Notes: a model not told the origin generated them from the sequence alone. A stretch of DNA of 17,844 nucleotides from an uncultured Flavobacterium sp. (GCA_946479395.1 CAMLFV010000026.1:1-17844), one strand, 5' to 3'. Positions 6,544 through 14,157 are shown, counted from the stretch's first letter. Program-made: numbers and translations.

Positions 6544-7381
6544 AAGGAATATATTTCTTTTCAAAATTAGGTTTGCGTTTTTCTAAAAAGGCGTTTCGTC
6601 CTTCAATAGCTTCATCGCTCATATAAGCCAAACGTGTAGCTTCTCCAGCAAAAACCTGTTGCCCAACCATACCGTCGTCGGTTAAATTCATTGCAAATTT
6701 CAACATTTTTATAGATATAGGCGATTTTTCTAAAATTTCCTGAGCCCAATCGTAAGCAGTTTGCTCCAATTCGGCATGCGGAATTACAGCATTAACCATT
6801 CCCATATCATAAGCATCTTGAGCTGAATAATTTCTACCTAAAAAGAAAATTTCGCGTGCTTTTTTCTGTCCGACCATTTTAGCCAAATAAGCCGATCCGT
6901 AACCACCATCAAAACTTGTAACATCGGCATCGGTTTGTTTAAAAATGGCGTGTTCTTTACTTGCCAACGTTAAATCGCAAACAACGTGTAAGGAATGTCC
7001 GCCACCAACAGCCCAGCCATTTACAACCGCAATAACGGCTTTAGGTGTAAAACGAATTAAACGTTGAACTTCTAAAATATTTAAACGGTGATAACCATCT
7101 TCGCCCACATAACCTTGATAACCACGTGCCTTTTGATCGCCGCCACTGCAAAAAGAATACACTCCGTCTTTTGGCGAAGGACCTTCAGACGATAAAAGAA
7201 TCACTCCGATTGATGTATCTTCGTGTGCATCGCTAAATGCACGCAATAATTCAGAAGTAGTTTTTGGTCGAAAAGCATTTCTAACCTCTGGTCTATTAAA
7301 TGCAATACGGGCAACGCCGTTGCATTTTTTATACGTTATATCTTCAAACTCTATGGCTGTTTGCCAGTTAATTTCGTTCAT
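6542..7381 (-). CDS. menB: 1,4-dihydroxy-2-naphthoyl-CoA synthase
   Basis: MenB closes the second ring of the menaquinone headgroup, converting o-succinylbenzoyl-CoA to 1,4-dihydroxy-2-naphthoyl-CoA in the cytoplasm. The 279-residue protein is a full-length crotonase-family member. It has NRPEVRNAFRP (29-39), the SGGDQ oxyanion loop (79-83), NGWAVGGGHSLH (121-132), SFDGGYGSAYLAKMVGQKKA (156-175) and the C-terminal EGRNAFLEKRKPNF. These are MenB signatures rather than general enoyl-CoA hydratase ones. The motif QTDAD (149-153) carries an Asp where E. coli MenB has Gly156, the difference that separates bicarbonate-independent from bicarbonate-dependent MenB. I therefore expect the bicarbonate-independent type. 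The start is ATG 7381 (MNEINWQ); a TTG at 7408 would fall inside the -7 promoter box. No other menaquinone genes are in the window. Confidence 0.95.
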   Translation of the reverse strand: MNEINWQTAIEFEDITYKKCNGVARIAFNRPEVRNAFRPKTTSELLRAFSDAHEDTSIGVILLSSEGPSPKDGVYSFCSGGDQKARGYQGYVGEDGYHRLNILEVQRLIRFTPKAVIAVVNGWAVGGGHSLHVVCDLTLASKEHAIFKQTDADVTSFDGGYGSAYLAKMVGQKKAREIFFLGRNYSAQDAYDMGMVNAVIPHAELEQTAYDWAQEILEKSPISIKMLKFAMNLTDDGMVGQQVFAGEATRLAYMSDEAIEGRNAFLEKRKPNFEKKYIP

Positions 7382-7405
7382 TCTGTAAAGTTTAATAATG
7401 TACTT

Positions 7406-7413
7406 CAAAGATA
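7406..7413 (-). promoter_or_regulatory. Candidate -7 box (TATCTTTG) of menB
   Basis: TATCTTTG on the minus strand matches TAnnTTTG and ends 24 bases before ATG 7381. A TTG at 7442-7440 is 26 bases upstream, a little far. The box overlaps the alternative TTG start at 7408, which argues against that start. Confidence 0.45.
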
Positions 7414-7472
7414 CATTTTTACTTTTTATAATTTTAACGCAAAAAGGTGTTTTTAAAAATAAGCAAATCGTT

Positions 7473-7480
7473 TATATTTG
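7473..7480 (+). promoter_or_regulatory. Candidate -7 box (TATATTTG) of the serine hydrolase gene
   Basis: TATATTTG is a perfect TAnnTTTG match ending 23 bases before ATG 7504. It sits back to back with the menB box in the 122-base divergent spacer. No TTG is present at the expected -33 position. Confidence 0.45.
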
Positions 7481-7503
7481 CTACTTATACCGAATTCTGA
7501 ATA

Positions 7504-8712
7504 ATGAAAAAAATAATATTTCCCCTACTTCTTATTGGTGGCTTAAGTATTTCGTCCGATAAAAATTTCGATATTGCTCAAGTCATAAAAAAAAGAAGTG
7601 AACTTTATAAAAAACAAGATCAATTAATTAAAAACAACGACGATACTTTTGAAGTTAAATTTAACCCGGTAACACCAAAATATAAATTAGAAACCCGTGA
7701 AATTGTTGAAACTTTTTACCATAACCGAATTAATAGTGGTGGTTTCTGGGGGCAGTTTCTTGTGGCTAAAAATGGTGAGATAATATTTGAAGATTATCAA
7801 GGTTATGCCAATTATCAAAACAAAGAAAAAATTAACGATTCTACCCCAATGCACGTTGCTTCTGTCGGGAAAGTATTTACAGGAGTAACTGTTTTACGCT
7901 TAATTAACCAAGGAAAAATCTCGTTAGATCAAAAAGTAAATACCATTTTATCAGGCTTTCCTTTTGATGATATTACGGTGCGATTACTTTTAAATCACAG
8001 ATCTGGATTACCTTATTATGGAAATTTTACATCGAAACCCGGAGTTTGGGACACCAAAAAAACACTGACCAATAAAGATGTGTTGAATTTGTTGGAAACC
8101 AAAGGCATTAAGTTAGATTTTAAACCGAATACACGCTTTACCTACTCTAACACCAATTATGTTATTTTGGCGTTGATTGTGGAAGAAGTTACAAAAAAAT
8201 CGTTTCAAAATGCTATGAAGGAGCTAATGTTAGAGCCTTTAAAAATGCACAATACTTTTGTTTTGGATAACTTAAAAAATAAAGACAACATTACACAATC
8301 ATACCATGCAAATAACCAAAAAATGCATTGGGATTATTTAGATGGAACGTATGGCGATAAAAACATTTACACAACGGCGCGCGATATGCTGAAGTTAGAT
8401 AAAGCATTGTATTCTGATAATTTTATAAGTAAAAAGTTAAAAGCCGAAATGTATAAAGGTTATTCGTACGAAAAATCGGGTGCAAACAATTACGGTCTGG
8501 CAATACGTATGGTTGAACCTAAAAATGATGGCGGTAATTTGTACACGTTTCATAACGGTTGGTGGCGTGGCAACAGAACATCGTACGTAACGTTGCGCCA
8601 AGACACGATAACCATTATCTGTTTTAACAATCATAATTCGCAAATGGCTTATAAAACAAAAGAATTAGCTCCACGATTGGGGAACTATCCTTTTATACAG
8701 ATTAACGATTAA
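7504..8712 (+). CDS. Exported serine hydrolase, class C beta-lactamase/DD-peptidase fold
   Basis: This 402-residue protein has a hydrophobic N-terminal signal (MKKIIFPLLLIGGLSISS), a polar linker with lysine-rich stretches to about residue 75, then a beta-lactamase-family (PF00144) catalytic domain. All three motifs are present: S120-V-G-K123 (SxxK) in HVASVGKVFTG, Y214-S-N216 (YxN) in FTYSNTNYVI, and H350-N-G352 (H/KxG) in YTFHNGWWRG. NHRSGLPYYGNF (164-175) is the usual 'L.HxSGL' segment of the family. Members of this family include esterases, D-amino-acid peptidases and cell-wall enzymes, so substrate cannot be assigned. It probably acts in the periplasm. A short terminator follows, before the S41 peptidase gene. 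Confidence 0.88.
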   Translation: MKKIIFPLLLIGGLSISSDKNFDIAQVIKKRSELYKKQDQLIKNNDDTFEVKFNPVTPKYKLETREIVETFYHNRINSGGFWGQFLVAKNGEIIFEDYQGYANYQNKEKINDSTPMHVASVGKVFTGVTVLRLINQGKISLDQKVNTILSGFPFDDITVRLLLNHRSGLPYYGNFTSKPGVWDTKKTLTNKDVLNLLETKGIKLDFKPNTRFTYSNTNYVILALIVEEVTKKSFQNAMKELMLEPLKMHNTFVLDNLKNKDNITQSYHANNQKMHWDYLDGTYGDKNIYTTARDMLKLDKALYSDNFISKKLKAEMYKGYSYEKSGANNYGLAIRMVEPKNDGGNLYTFHNGWWRGNRTSYVTLRQDTITIICFNNHNSQMAYKTKELAPRLGNYPFIQIND

Positions 8713-8716
8713 TCAT

Positions 8717-8737
8717 GCGACGAAAGTCGCTTTTTTT
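8717..8737 (+). terminator. Terminator or attenuator between serine hydrolase and S41 peptidase genes
   Basis: A 5-bp GC-rich stem GCGAC/GTCGC is closed by a GAAA tetraloop (8717-8730) and followed by seven T (8731-8737). It starts 4 bases after the serine hydrolase stop and ends 14 bases before the next start. I see no separate promoter for the downstream gene, so read-through may supply its transcription. Confidence 0.75.
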
Positions 8738-8751
8738 AGATATGATAAAAC

Positions 8752-10410
8752 ATGAAAAAATCAATTTTAGCACTACTTTCGTTGTTTGTACTTTCGTGTG
8801 CAAGCCACGATAAGCACAACAAACGTTATCATACAAAAATTGATGCGAAAAAATTACGGAAAGATGTTTCGTTTGTTCAAAAAAGACTTACAAACATGCA
8901 TCCCGATTTGTATTGGTACATTTCAAAAGAAGATCTTAACAGAAAATTCGACAGCTTGTCGAATACTTTGAACGAACCTTTAACACCTAACGAATTTTAC
9001 CTAAAGATCAGTCCGGTTGTGGCATCGGTTCATCAGGGACACATGAGTATGGGTATGTTAAATTTAACATGGGCAGATTCATTAAAAAAGAAATACAAAG
9101 GTTCAGTAAATCCATTATCAAATTTTGAATATGAGTATTTGAACGACAGACTTTTCATTAAAAGAAATAATTCTAAAACGGATACCATTCTTCAAACAGG
9201 AACGGAAATTATTGATATTAACGGAGTAAAACCTACAGATCTTTTTACAAAATACAGAAAAACATTTACTTCAGACGGATACAATGAAACGGCAATTCCT
9301 AAGTTTTTTGCACGTAGAGTAAATTCGTTTTACATTAATGAATTAGGTTTTGTTGACAGTATTAAAATGAATGTGGTTTGTGCCGATACTACTTTCTATT
9401 ATACTGCAAAAAGAACGTTTAAAGAATCGAAAAAAGAAAGAAAATCGCTTGCAAAAAAAACACTTGCAGAGAAGAAAAACGATACTTTAAAAGACACTAA
9501 AATTGTTCAGACAGATACGTTACCAAAACTATCAAAAGAAGAACAAAAAATTAAAAAGAAGGCTTTAAAAAAATTAGCCGAACAAAAATATTATAAAAAC
9601 GAATGGTTTGGTTATGATGGTAAAACCAAAACATTTTCTAAGCAAGTTACCTATCCTGTAGCAAAAGATAGTACGGTTGCTGTCCTTAAAATTAGAGATT
9701 TTAGTAAGGGACGAATAAAAGTTTACGATACCATTTTTGCCGAATTAAATAAACACAATGTACAGAATTTAATCATAGATTTACGTGGAAATCCAGGTGG
9801 GCGATTGAACGAAATTCATAAATTGGCACAATATTTAAACGATACCGCTTTTGTATTTATAAAACCTGCAACTATTGCAAACCGTGCTACTTTTTTGAAT
9901 CTTTACAGAGGAAGAAGTGTTGCAAGTAAAATTTTAAGTACACCATTTATTTCTATTTTTTCAACAATCCGCGGATTAAGAGCCAGTAGAAATGAAGCAG
10001 GTGAATTACAGGTTCCAGTTAAATCGTCTAAAATAACACAACCAAAACCGCTGAACTATAAAAACAATATTTATGTAATTACAGATGGAATGACGTTTTC
10101 TGCGTCAGCCATTATTTCATCGCACTTAAAAGGTAGAAACCGCGCTGTTTTTGTGGGCGATGAAACCGGTGGAACGTTTAATGGAACAGTTGCCGGAATT
10201 ATGCCTGATGTGAAATTACCAAACAGTAAATTAGTAGTTCGCGTTGGTTTAATGACCATAAAACCACATGAACAAACCGAAAAAGAAGGTTACGGTGTAA
10301 TGCCTGATACATATATTAAACCAACTATTGAAGATTTTTTAAATGATAAAGACCCCGAATTAGATTGGATCTTAAATCAGATAAAATCAAACAGAAACGC
10401 TCTTAATTAA
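8752..10410 (+). CDS. S41-family peptidase lipoprotein
   Basis: This 552-residue protein begins MKKSILALLSLFVLSC, with a lipobox and lipidated Cys16. The next residues (ASHDKHNK) are not acidic, so retention facing the periplasm is more likely than surface display. Residues 28-110 form a helical N-terminal domain. Residues 125-220 look PDZ-like, with GTEIIDINGVKPTDLF at 150-165. A lysine-rich, low-complexity segment occupies 221-285. The peptidase S41 (C-terminal processing protease-like) domain runs from about 308 to 525. It has LIIDLRGNPGG (340-350), DGMTFSASAI (445-454) with the expected nucleophile Ser450, and VGDETGGTFNG (468-478). Bacteroidota encode many such proteases of unknown substrate. 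The gene follows the serine hydrolase in the same direction with a weak terminator between. Its own terminator overlaps the last codons. Confidence 0.9.
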   Translation: MKKSILALLSLFVLSCASHDKHNKRYHTKIDAKKLRKDVSFVQKRLTNMHPDLYWYISKEDLNRKFDSLSNTLNEPLTPNEFYLKISPVVASVHQGHMSMGMLNLTWADSLKKKYKGSVNPLSNFEYEYLNDRLFIKRNNSKTDTILQTGTEIIDINGVKPTDLFTKYRKTFTSDGYNETAIPKFFARRVNSFYINELGFVDSIKMNVVCADTTFYYTAKRTFKESKKERKSLAKKTLAEKKNDTLKDTKIVQTDTLPKLSKEEQKIKKKALKKLAEQKYYKNEWFGYDGKTKTFSKQVTYPVAKDSTVAVLKIRDFSKGRIKVYDTIFAELNKHNVQNLIIDLRGNPGGRLNEIHKLAQYLNDTAFVFIKPATIANRATFLNLYRGRSVASKILSTPFISIFSTIRGLRASRNEAGELQVPVKSSKITQPKPLNYKNNIYVITDGMTFSASAIISSHLKGRNRAVFVGDETGGTFNGTVAGIMPDVKLPNSKLVVRVGLMTIKPHEQTEKEGYGVMPDTYIKPTIEDFLNDKDPELDWILNQIKSNRNALN

Positions 10411-10420
10411 GAGCGTTTTT
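10395..10420 (+). terminator. Intrinsic terminator overlapping the end of the S41 peptidase gene
   Basis: AAACGCTCTT (10395-10404) pairs perfectly with AAGAGCGTTT (10409-10418) over an AATT loop, followed by further T. The left arm encodes the last residues of the peptidase, and the loop and right arm contain its stop codon (10408-10410). Confidence 0.9.
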
Positions 10421-10467
10421 TATTTAAATATTACTCGTTGTGTGTAATTAAAACATATTAAATTTTC

Positions 10468-10589
10468 ACGTCAGTTCGAGTGGTTTTTCGTAGTGAAACG
10501 TAGAAAAATTGTATCGAGAACTACATAAAAAGACTTCTCGATACAAAATTCCTTCCACTTCGTTACAGAAATTTTACTCGAAGTGACGT
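10468..10589. repeat. Palindromic intergenic repeat, copy 1 (122 bases)
   Basis: The element is bounded by ACGTCAGTTCGAG (10468-10480) and CTCGAAGTGACGT (10577-10589), inverted repeats matching at 12 of 13 positions. Inside, TTGTATCGAGAA (10509-10520) and TTCTCGATACAA (10535-10546) are perfect inverted repeats around a 14-base loop. The arms between are imperfectly complementary, so the whole element can fold into one long hairpin. It contains no open reading frame of note. It resembles the short dispersed palindromic repeats common in flavobacterial genomes; copy number elsewhere cannot be seen here. Confidence 0.8.
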
Positions 10590-10643
10590 TTTGAAGTAAT
10601 TTCACCTAACGGGATTAAATATTATAGGAATTTATTTGGTTTT

Positions 10644-10721
10644 CGTCAGTTCGAGCTTGTCGAGAACTTAATACTACAAACTTCTCGATACGCTTCACTT
10701 TGTTTCGAAATCGAAGTGACG
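10644..10721. repeat. Palindromic intergenic repeat, copy 2 (78 bases)
   Basis: This shorter relative of copy 1 lies in the same orientation. It starts CGTCAGTTCGAG (10644-10655) and ends TCGAAGTGACG (10711-10721). Inside are TCGAGAA (10660-10666) and TTCTCGA (10682-10688) around a 15-base loop. It shares both ends and the TTCTCGATAC core with copy 1. It lies 25 bases past the stop of the TRIC gene, so its hairpin could also help end that transcript. Confidence 0.78.
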
Positions 10722-10746
10722 ATCTATTAACTTGTTCATTATGAAT

Positions 10747-11352
10747 CTATTTAATCTCAATTTTTGGGAAAGACCAATTATAGCGAACAGCCAAAATTCT
10801 AATTAAAATAATGGTTCCGGCGGTTCCAACATAAATTACATCATCGTTTACGTGCAGTAATTTCAAACAAAAAAACATAAATCCGCCCATTAAACAAGCC
10901 GTTGCATAAATTTCTTTTCTAAAAATTACCGGAATTTCATTACAAAGAATATCTCGGGCAACGCCACCGAAACACGCAGTTACAGTTCCTAAAAGAATAC
11001 ATACAATTGGACTGAAATTGATTGACAATCCTTTTTCGATACCAATAATCGTGAAAATACCTATACCAATGGTATCAAATAAAAATAACGACGTTCGTAA
11101 AAAACTTAAATATTGCCTGAAAATGATCGAAATAATTGTTGCTGCTACCACAATGTAAAACGTTTGCAGGTTTAACAGCCAAAAAACCGGCGTGTTTCCA
11201 ATTAGCAAATCTCTTAATGTTCCACCACCAATTGATGTTACCATGGCAATAACAAACACACCAAAAAAATCCAGTTTTTTTTCGATTCCTGCCAATGCAC
11301 CCGAAATTGCAAACGCAATAAGTCCTAAAATATCTAATGTATTAAAAATCAT
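10747..11352 (-). CDS. Trimeric intracellular cation (TRIC) channel family protein (UPF0126)
   Basis: This 201-residue inner-membrane protein has about seven hydrophobic segments. The two glycine-rich motifs that define the bacterial TRIC/UPF0126 (YicG-like) family are present in two related halves: IGGGTLRDLL at 41-50 and FGGVARDIL at 128-136. Each is the kinked pore-helix motif of one three-helix repeat. Bacterial TRIC proteins form trimeric monovalent-cation channels in structural studies, but the physiological role here is unknown. Its length matches the family. The start at ATG 11352 (MIFNTLDILG) places the first helix directly at the N-terminus, as usual. The gene converges on the S41 peptidase and diverges from the polytopic membrane protein. 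I found no convincing TAnnTTTG box upstream. Confidence 0.92.
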   Translation of the reverse strand: MIFNTLDILGLIAFAISGALAGIEKKLDFFGVFVIAMVTSIGGGTLRDLLIGNTPVFWLLNLQTFYIVVAATIISIIFRQYLSFLRTSLFLFDTIGIGIFTIIGIEKGLSINFSPIVCILLGTVTACFGGVARDILCNEIPVIFRKEIYATACLMGGFMFFCLKLLHVNDDVIYVGTAGTIILIRILAVRYNWSFPKIEIK

Positions 11353-11628
11353 TATTTGCTTGTTAAATGATTAAAGTCGTTAATTACGGTTTGTATAAAC
11401 TGATGTTTTAAAATTTATTGCAACATTTGGTAATGTGTTAATAATTATTTCGGTCATTATTTCTAATTTTATCTATATATGCAAAATAAAGAAAAACGAT
11501 TATAAAGTGAACTAAAACTAATTAAAAAATCTACTAATAATTTTTATAAAGCATTTACTTAGTTTACATATAGTTTGTGCTATTATTAGAGCCATTATAT
11601 AGAAAATTTAATTCATAAAAATTACAAT
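11353..11628. other. A+T-rich divergent spacer
   Basis: This 276-base region lies between the divergent TRIC and polytopic membrane protein genes and must hold both promoters. I find no exact TAnnTTTG box at a sensible place on either strand. TATAGTTTG near 11568-11576 on the plus strand is one base too long, and no repeats or small genes stand out. Confidence 0.4.
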
Positions 11629-12585
11629 ATGTTTCAATTATTAAAAGTTAGAACTTTCTCCGATTATATTTCTGATGTGTTTCAGTTTTTAAAGTTATAT
11701 GGAAAGCATTATTTTTTAAACTATTTAAGGTTTGCTTTTACATCCATGTTAATTTCAATGCTAACAATTGTAATATTTTCTATTTTTTCTTCCCAAATAT
11801 TTAATTCTTTTATAAGCATAATAGGTCTTGGAAGAAATTTTGAAAGCACAAATGCTGTAATACTATCTTTTTGCATGATATTACTTTATATAGTTGCTAC
11901 ATATTTTATTACAATAAGCCTCTCTTTTCCATTATATTATATGCGTTTAATTAAAGAGAATCCAAACGAAAAACCTCAATTGCAAGCTATTCGCTCATTA
12001 TTTAAAAAAGATTTAAAACGTATGCTTCTTTTCGGTTTGTTAAGTTTAACTTTAAATATTATTGTAACGCTCATTTTTTTATTTGCTACCATCTATTTAA
12101 TCGGTGGTTTTATTGCATTTTTATTTGCTCCTGTTCTTTTTTTATTAGGTTTAGTAGTTATTATAGTTATAATTATCCTAATACAGTTTTTAACAATTTG
12201 GTATATAATAACATTTTTCTATTACGGAAACGATCATTTACCTTTTTTTACTGCGGCAAAAAGAGCATTTAAAACATATTTAAAAAATTTCTGGAAAATT
12301 ATTGGTACTAATTTATGTATGATATTAATTGTAAGTCTTTTACACAGGATAATCACATCCATTCCTTTAATGATAATCGCTCCATTTTTAGGAATTACAG
12401 ATCTTAATTCTACTATTTTAAATTCATCTGTTTCAATCGCTGAAAAAATAATTATAATAATTATGGTTTGTGTTTCTTCTTTGGTGTATTTATTTTTATA
12501 TCACTTCATTCTTATTCAAAATAATTTGGTTTACTATTCCGAATGTAAAAAAATAGAACATAAGAATATTAAACAAATTAATTGA
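11629..12585 (+). CDS. Polytopic membrane protein of unknown function
   Basis: I do not recognise a characterised family for this 318-residue protein. About seven hydrophobic segments are visible, at about residues 34-54, 76-98, 132-157, 159-178, 180-198, 223-252 and 272-296. The N-terminus is amphipathic (FQLLKVRTFSDYISDVFQFLKLYGKHYF). Repeated basic, lysine-rich cytoplasmic loops precede the helices (SLFKKDLKR at 123-131; AAKRAFKTYLKNFWK at 209-223). This spacing resembles DUF4013-like or glycerophosphodiesterase membrane-domain proteins, but the match is too loose to assign. Codons are even richer in A and T than its neighbours, largely because of the many Ile, Leu and Phe residues. It stands alone between a divergent TRIC gene and the TrmH gene 64 bases downstream. 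Confidence 0.72.
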   Translation: MFQLLKVRTFSDYISDVFQFLKLYGKHYFLNYLRFAFTSMLISMLTIVIFSIFSSQIFNSFISIIGLGRNFESTNAVILSFCMILLYIVATYFITISLSFPLYYMRLIKENPNEKPQLQAIRSLFKKDLKRMLLFGLLSLTLNIIVTLIFLFATIYLIGGFIAFLFAPVLFLLGLVVIIVIIILIQFLTIWYIITFFYYGNDHLPFFTAAKRAFKTYLKNFWKIIGTNLCMILIVSLLHRIITSIPLMIIAPFLGITDLNSTILNSSVSIAEKIIIIIMVCVSSLVYLFLYHFILIQNNLVYYSECKKIEHKNIKQIN

Positions 12586-12613
12586 ATTAATTAAAACACA
12601 TTTTAATAATCAT

Positions 12614-12621
12614 TATTTTTG
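12614..12621 (+). promoter_or_regulatory. Candidate -7 box (TATTTTTG) of the TrmH-family gene
   Basis: TATTTTTG matches TAnnTTTG and ends 28 bases before ATG 12650. The nearest upstream TTG (12582-12584) is 29 bases away, beyond the usual range. Confidence 0.4.
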
Positions 12622-12649
12622 CAAACATGGTAAACCAGTAATAATTTAA

Positions 12650-13456
12650 ATGAAACAGATAACAAGCATTCAAAATCAATTAATTAAAGATATTTTTCAG
12701 TTACAGGAAAAAAGCAAAGCGCGAAAAAAAGCCGGACTTTTCGTAATTGAAGGTATACGCGAAATTGAAATTGCTATTAAAAACGATTTTGTAATTGAAC
12801 AGCTTTTAGTTTGTTTTGATTTATTTGATGCCGAAAAGCTGAATCATTTTAAAAGGAAACTTTCGAATACAATCGATTTGATTGAAATATCGAAGGAAGT
12901 GTATCAGAAAATAGCATATCGCGAAAGTACCGAAGGAATCATTGCAGTTGCTAAAACTAAAAATCATTCATTAGAAAACATTCAGTTACCTGAAAATCCG
13001 CTAATTGTGGTGTTAGAATCGTTAGAAAAACCAGGAAACATTGGTGCCGTTCTGCGCACAGCCGATGCTGCAAATATTGATGCCATTTTTATTGCCGATC
13101 CTAAAACCGATTTGTACAATCCAAATATTGTTCGATCAAGCGTTGGTGCTGTTTTTACAAATAAAATTGTAACTGCAAGTTCAGCAGAAATAATTAATTT
13201 CTTAAAAAACAATAATATTGCTATTTTTAGCGCTATTTTACAAGAAGCCGTTTCGTATTATTCGGTCGATTTTAAACAGGGATCTGCCATTGTAATGGGA
13301 ACTGAAGCAACCGGCTTAAGTAAAATCTGGCGCGAACATTCAACAGAAAATATCATCATTCCAATGCAAGGTCAAATTGATTCCATGAATGTATCAGTTG
13401 CTGCTGCCGTATTAATTTTCGAAGCAAAAAGACAAAGAAATAGTCAAACAATATAA
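12650..13456 (+). CDS. TrmH/SpoU-family RNA 2'-O-ribose methyltransferase
   Basis: This 268-residue SAM-dependent RNA methyltransferase has the SPOUT (alpha/beta knot) fold. Residues 1-105 form a substrate-binding domain (KARKKAGLFVIEGIREIEIA at 23-42, of the L30e-like type found in RlmB). The catalytic SpoU domain covers 116-262. Motif 1 is EKPGNIGAVLRTADA (126-140) with Asn130 and Arg136. Motif 2 is VMGTEATGLS (215-224), and motif 3 is IIPMQGQIDSMNVSVAAAVL (236-255) with Ser245 and Asn247. Members of this family modify 23S rRNA (as RlmB at G2251) or tRNA. The exact target cannot be decided from sequence alone, so I give no symbol. It stands alone, with its own candidate promoter, and no terminator is visible before the barrel gene 43 bases downstream. 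Confidence 0.93.
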   Translation: MKQITSIQNQLIKDIFQLQEKSKARKKAGLFVIEGIREIEIAIKNDFVIEQLLVCFDLFDAEKLNHFKRKLSNTIDLIEISKEVYQKIAYRESTEGIIAVAKTKNHSLENIQLPENPLIVVLESLEKPGNIGAVLRTADAANIDAIFIADPKTDLYNPNIVRSSVGAVFTNKIVTASSAEIINFLKNNNIAIFSAILQEAVSYYSVDFKQGSAIVMGTEATGLSKIWREHSTENIIIPMQGQIDSMNVSVAAAVLIFEAKRQRNSQTI

Positions 13457-13499
13457 ATAATTAAAAATTTCGTTATATTTATAAAAAATTTAAAAGTTT

Positions 13500-14132
13500 A
13501 TGAAAAAAACTATATTAACAGCAATTTTCGGATTAAGCCTAATAGGTTTTTCGGCGCAAGCACAAGTAATTCATAAGTACGAACGATTCATTCAAGAATA
13601 CAAATGGAAAGTTGGTGCAAGTTACAATATGATGGATTTTAACTTTAACTATTCTCCGGTTCCGGAAGGTGCAAGTATGATTTCTGGCGGAATTCCTGCA
13701 AAAGTTATGATAGGATACGAATTTGCTCCAAACTTATCAGTTGAAGCAGATTTTTCAATGAACGAAATGGAAGTAGGTAATTCTATGAACGGTAACCTTG
13801 TAACAGACAAAAAAATCAGTGTAGTAAACTTTAATGGTTCATTAGCGTACAGTTTAGGCGGCTTGTTTAATATTCCTGTGGCAGACCCTTACATTAAAGC
13901 TGGTATTGGTCACTTACGTTTAAACGAGGTTGATTTAACAATGGCAAGTGCCGGTGGTGGTATCAACTTCTGGATTGCCGATATTCCTGCTACAAAAAGT
14001 TCGCGTTATCACCATGACAGAGCTTACCGCCGTATTGGTTTAAATGTAGAAGCGATGGGAAGATCTAACATTTCTACCGAAGGTCCAGGTTCACACGCAC
14101 AATATTCTGCAGGTGTATTTTACATCTTTTAG
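13500..14132 (+). CDS. Outer-membrane beta-barrel protein
   Basis: This 210-residue protein begins with a signal peptide (MKKTILTAIFGLSLIGFSAQA, cleavage before Q22). The mature part is made of alternating polar and hydrophobic residues in about eight strands, for example WKVGASYNMMDFNFNY, AKVMIGYEFAPNLSVEADFS, VVNFNGSLAYSLGG and YIKAGIGHLRL, and it ends YSAGVFYIF with a C-terminal phenylalanine. This is the layout of small eight-stranded outer-membrane barrels of the OmpA/OmpW type ('outer membrane beta-barrel' domain). No OmpA peptidoglycan-binding domain follows. The barrel ends right after the strand containing YRRIGLNVEAMGR and one more strand. The function is unknown; a structural or porin-like role is possible. 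A strong terminator follows. Upstream, TATATTTA (13474-13481) is an imperfect -7 box. Confidence 0.82.
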   Translation: MKKTILTAIFGLSLIGFSAQAQVIHKYERFIQEYKWKVGASYNMMDFNFNYSPVPEGASMISGGIPAKVMIGYEFAPNLSVEADFSMNEMEVGNSMNGNLVTDKKISVVNFNGSLAYSLGGLFNIPVADPYIKAGIGHLRLNEVDLTMASAGGGINFWIADIPATKSSRYHHDRAYRRIGLNVEAMGRSNISTEGPGSHAQYSAGVFYIF

Positions 14133-14157
14133 TAAAATCATTTGTCACAAATATATT

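Larger units (their letters stand above)
10421..10746. other. Gene-free convergent spacer holding the two repeats
   Basis: No gene is supported between the S41 peptidase and TRIC genes. Apart from the two palindromic repeats (10468-10589 and 10644-10721), the remaining A+T-rich stretches show no promoter, terminator or coding signal that I can defend. Confidence 0.75.

Noticed and set aside
7382..7408. TTG start at 7408 adding nine residues to MenB
   Set aside because: The TTG is part of the TATCTTTG promoter box, so it would not be within the transcript, and ATG 7381 gives the normal MenB length.
8437..8643. Open frame of 68 codons antisense to the serine hydrolase gene
   Set aside because: It lies wholly inside a well-supported gene that carries catalytic motifs. 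No start context or domain supports it.
10071..10259. Open frame antisense to the S41 peptidase catalytic region
   Set aside because: It is explained as the reverse reading of conserved peptidase motifs.
10468..10721. CRISPR array or insertion sequence
   Set aside because: There are only two palindromic units of unequal length, no regular spacers, and no transposase or cas gene nearby.
11353..11628. Possible RNA gene or riboswitch in the divergent A+T-rich spacer
   Set aside because: No stable hairpin, conserved aptamer core or terminator could be found by eye.
12626..12640. Four-codon ATG frame before the TrmH-family gene, possible leader peptide
   Set aside because: It is too short, lacks amino-acid bias, and no attenuator hairpin is visible between it and the gene.
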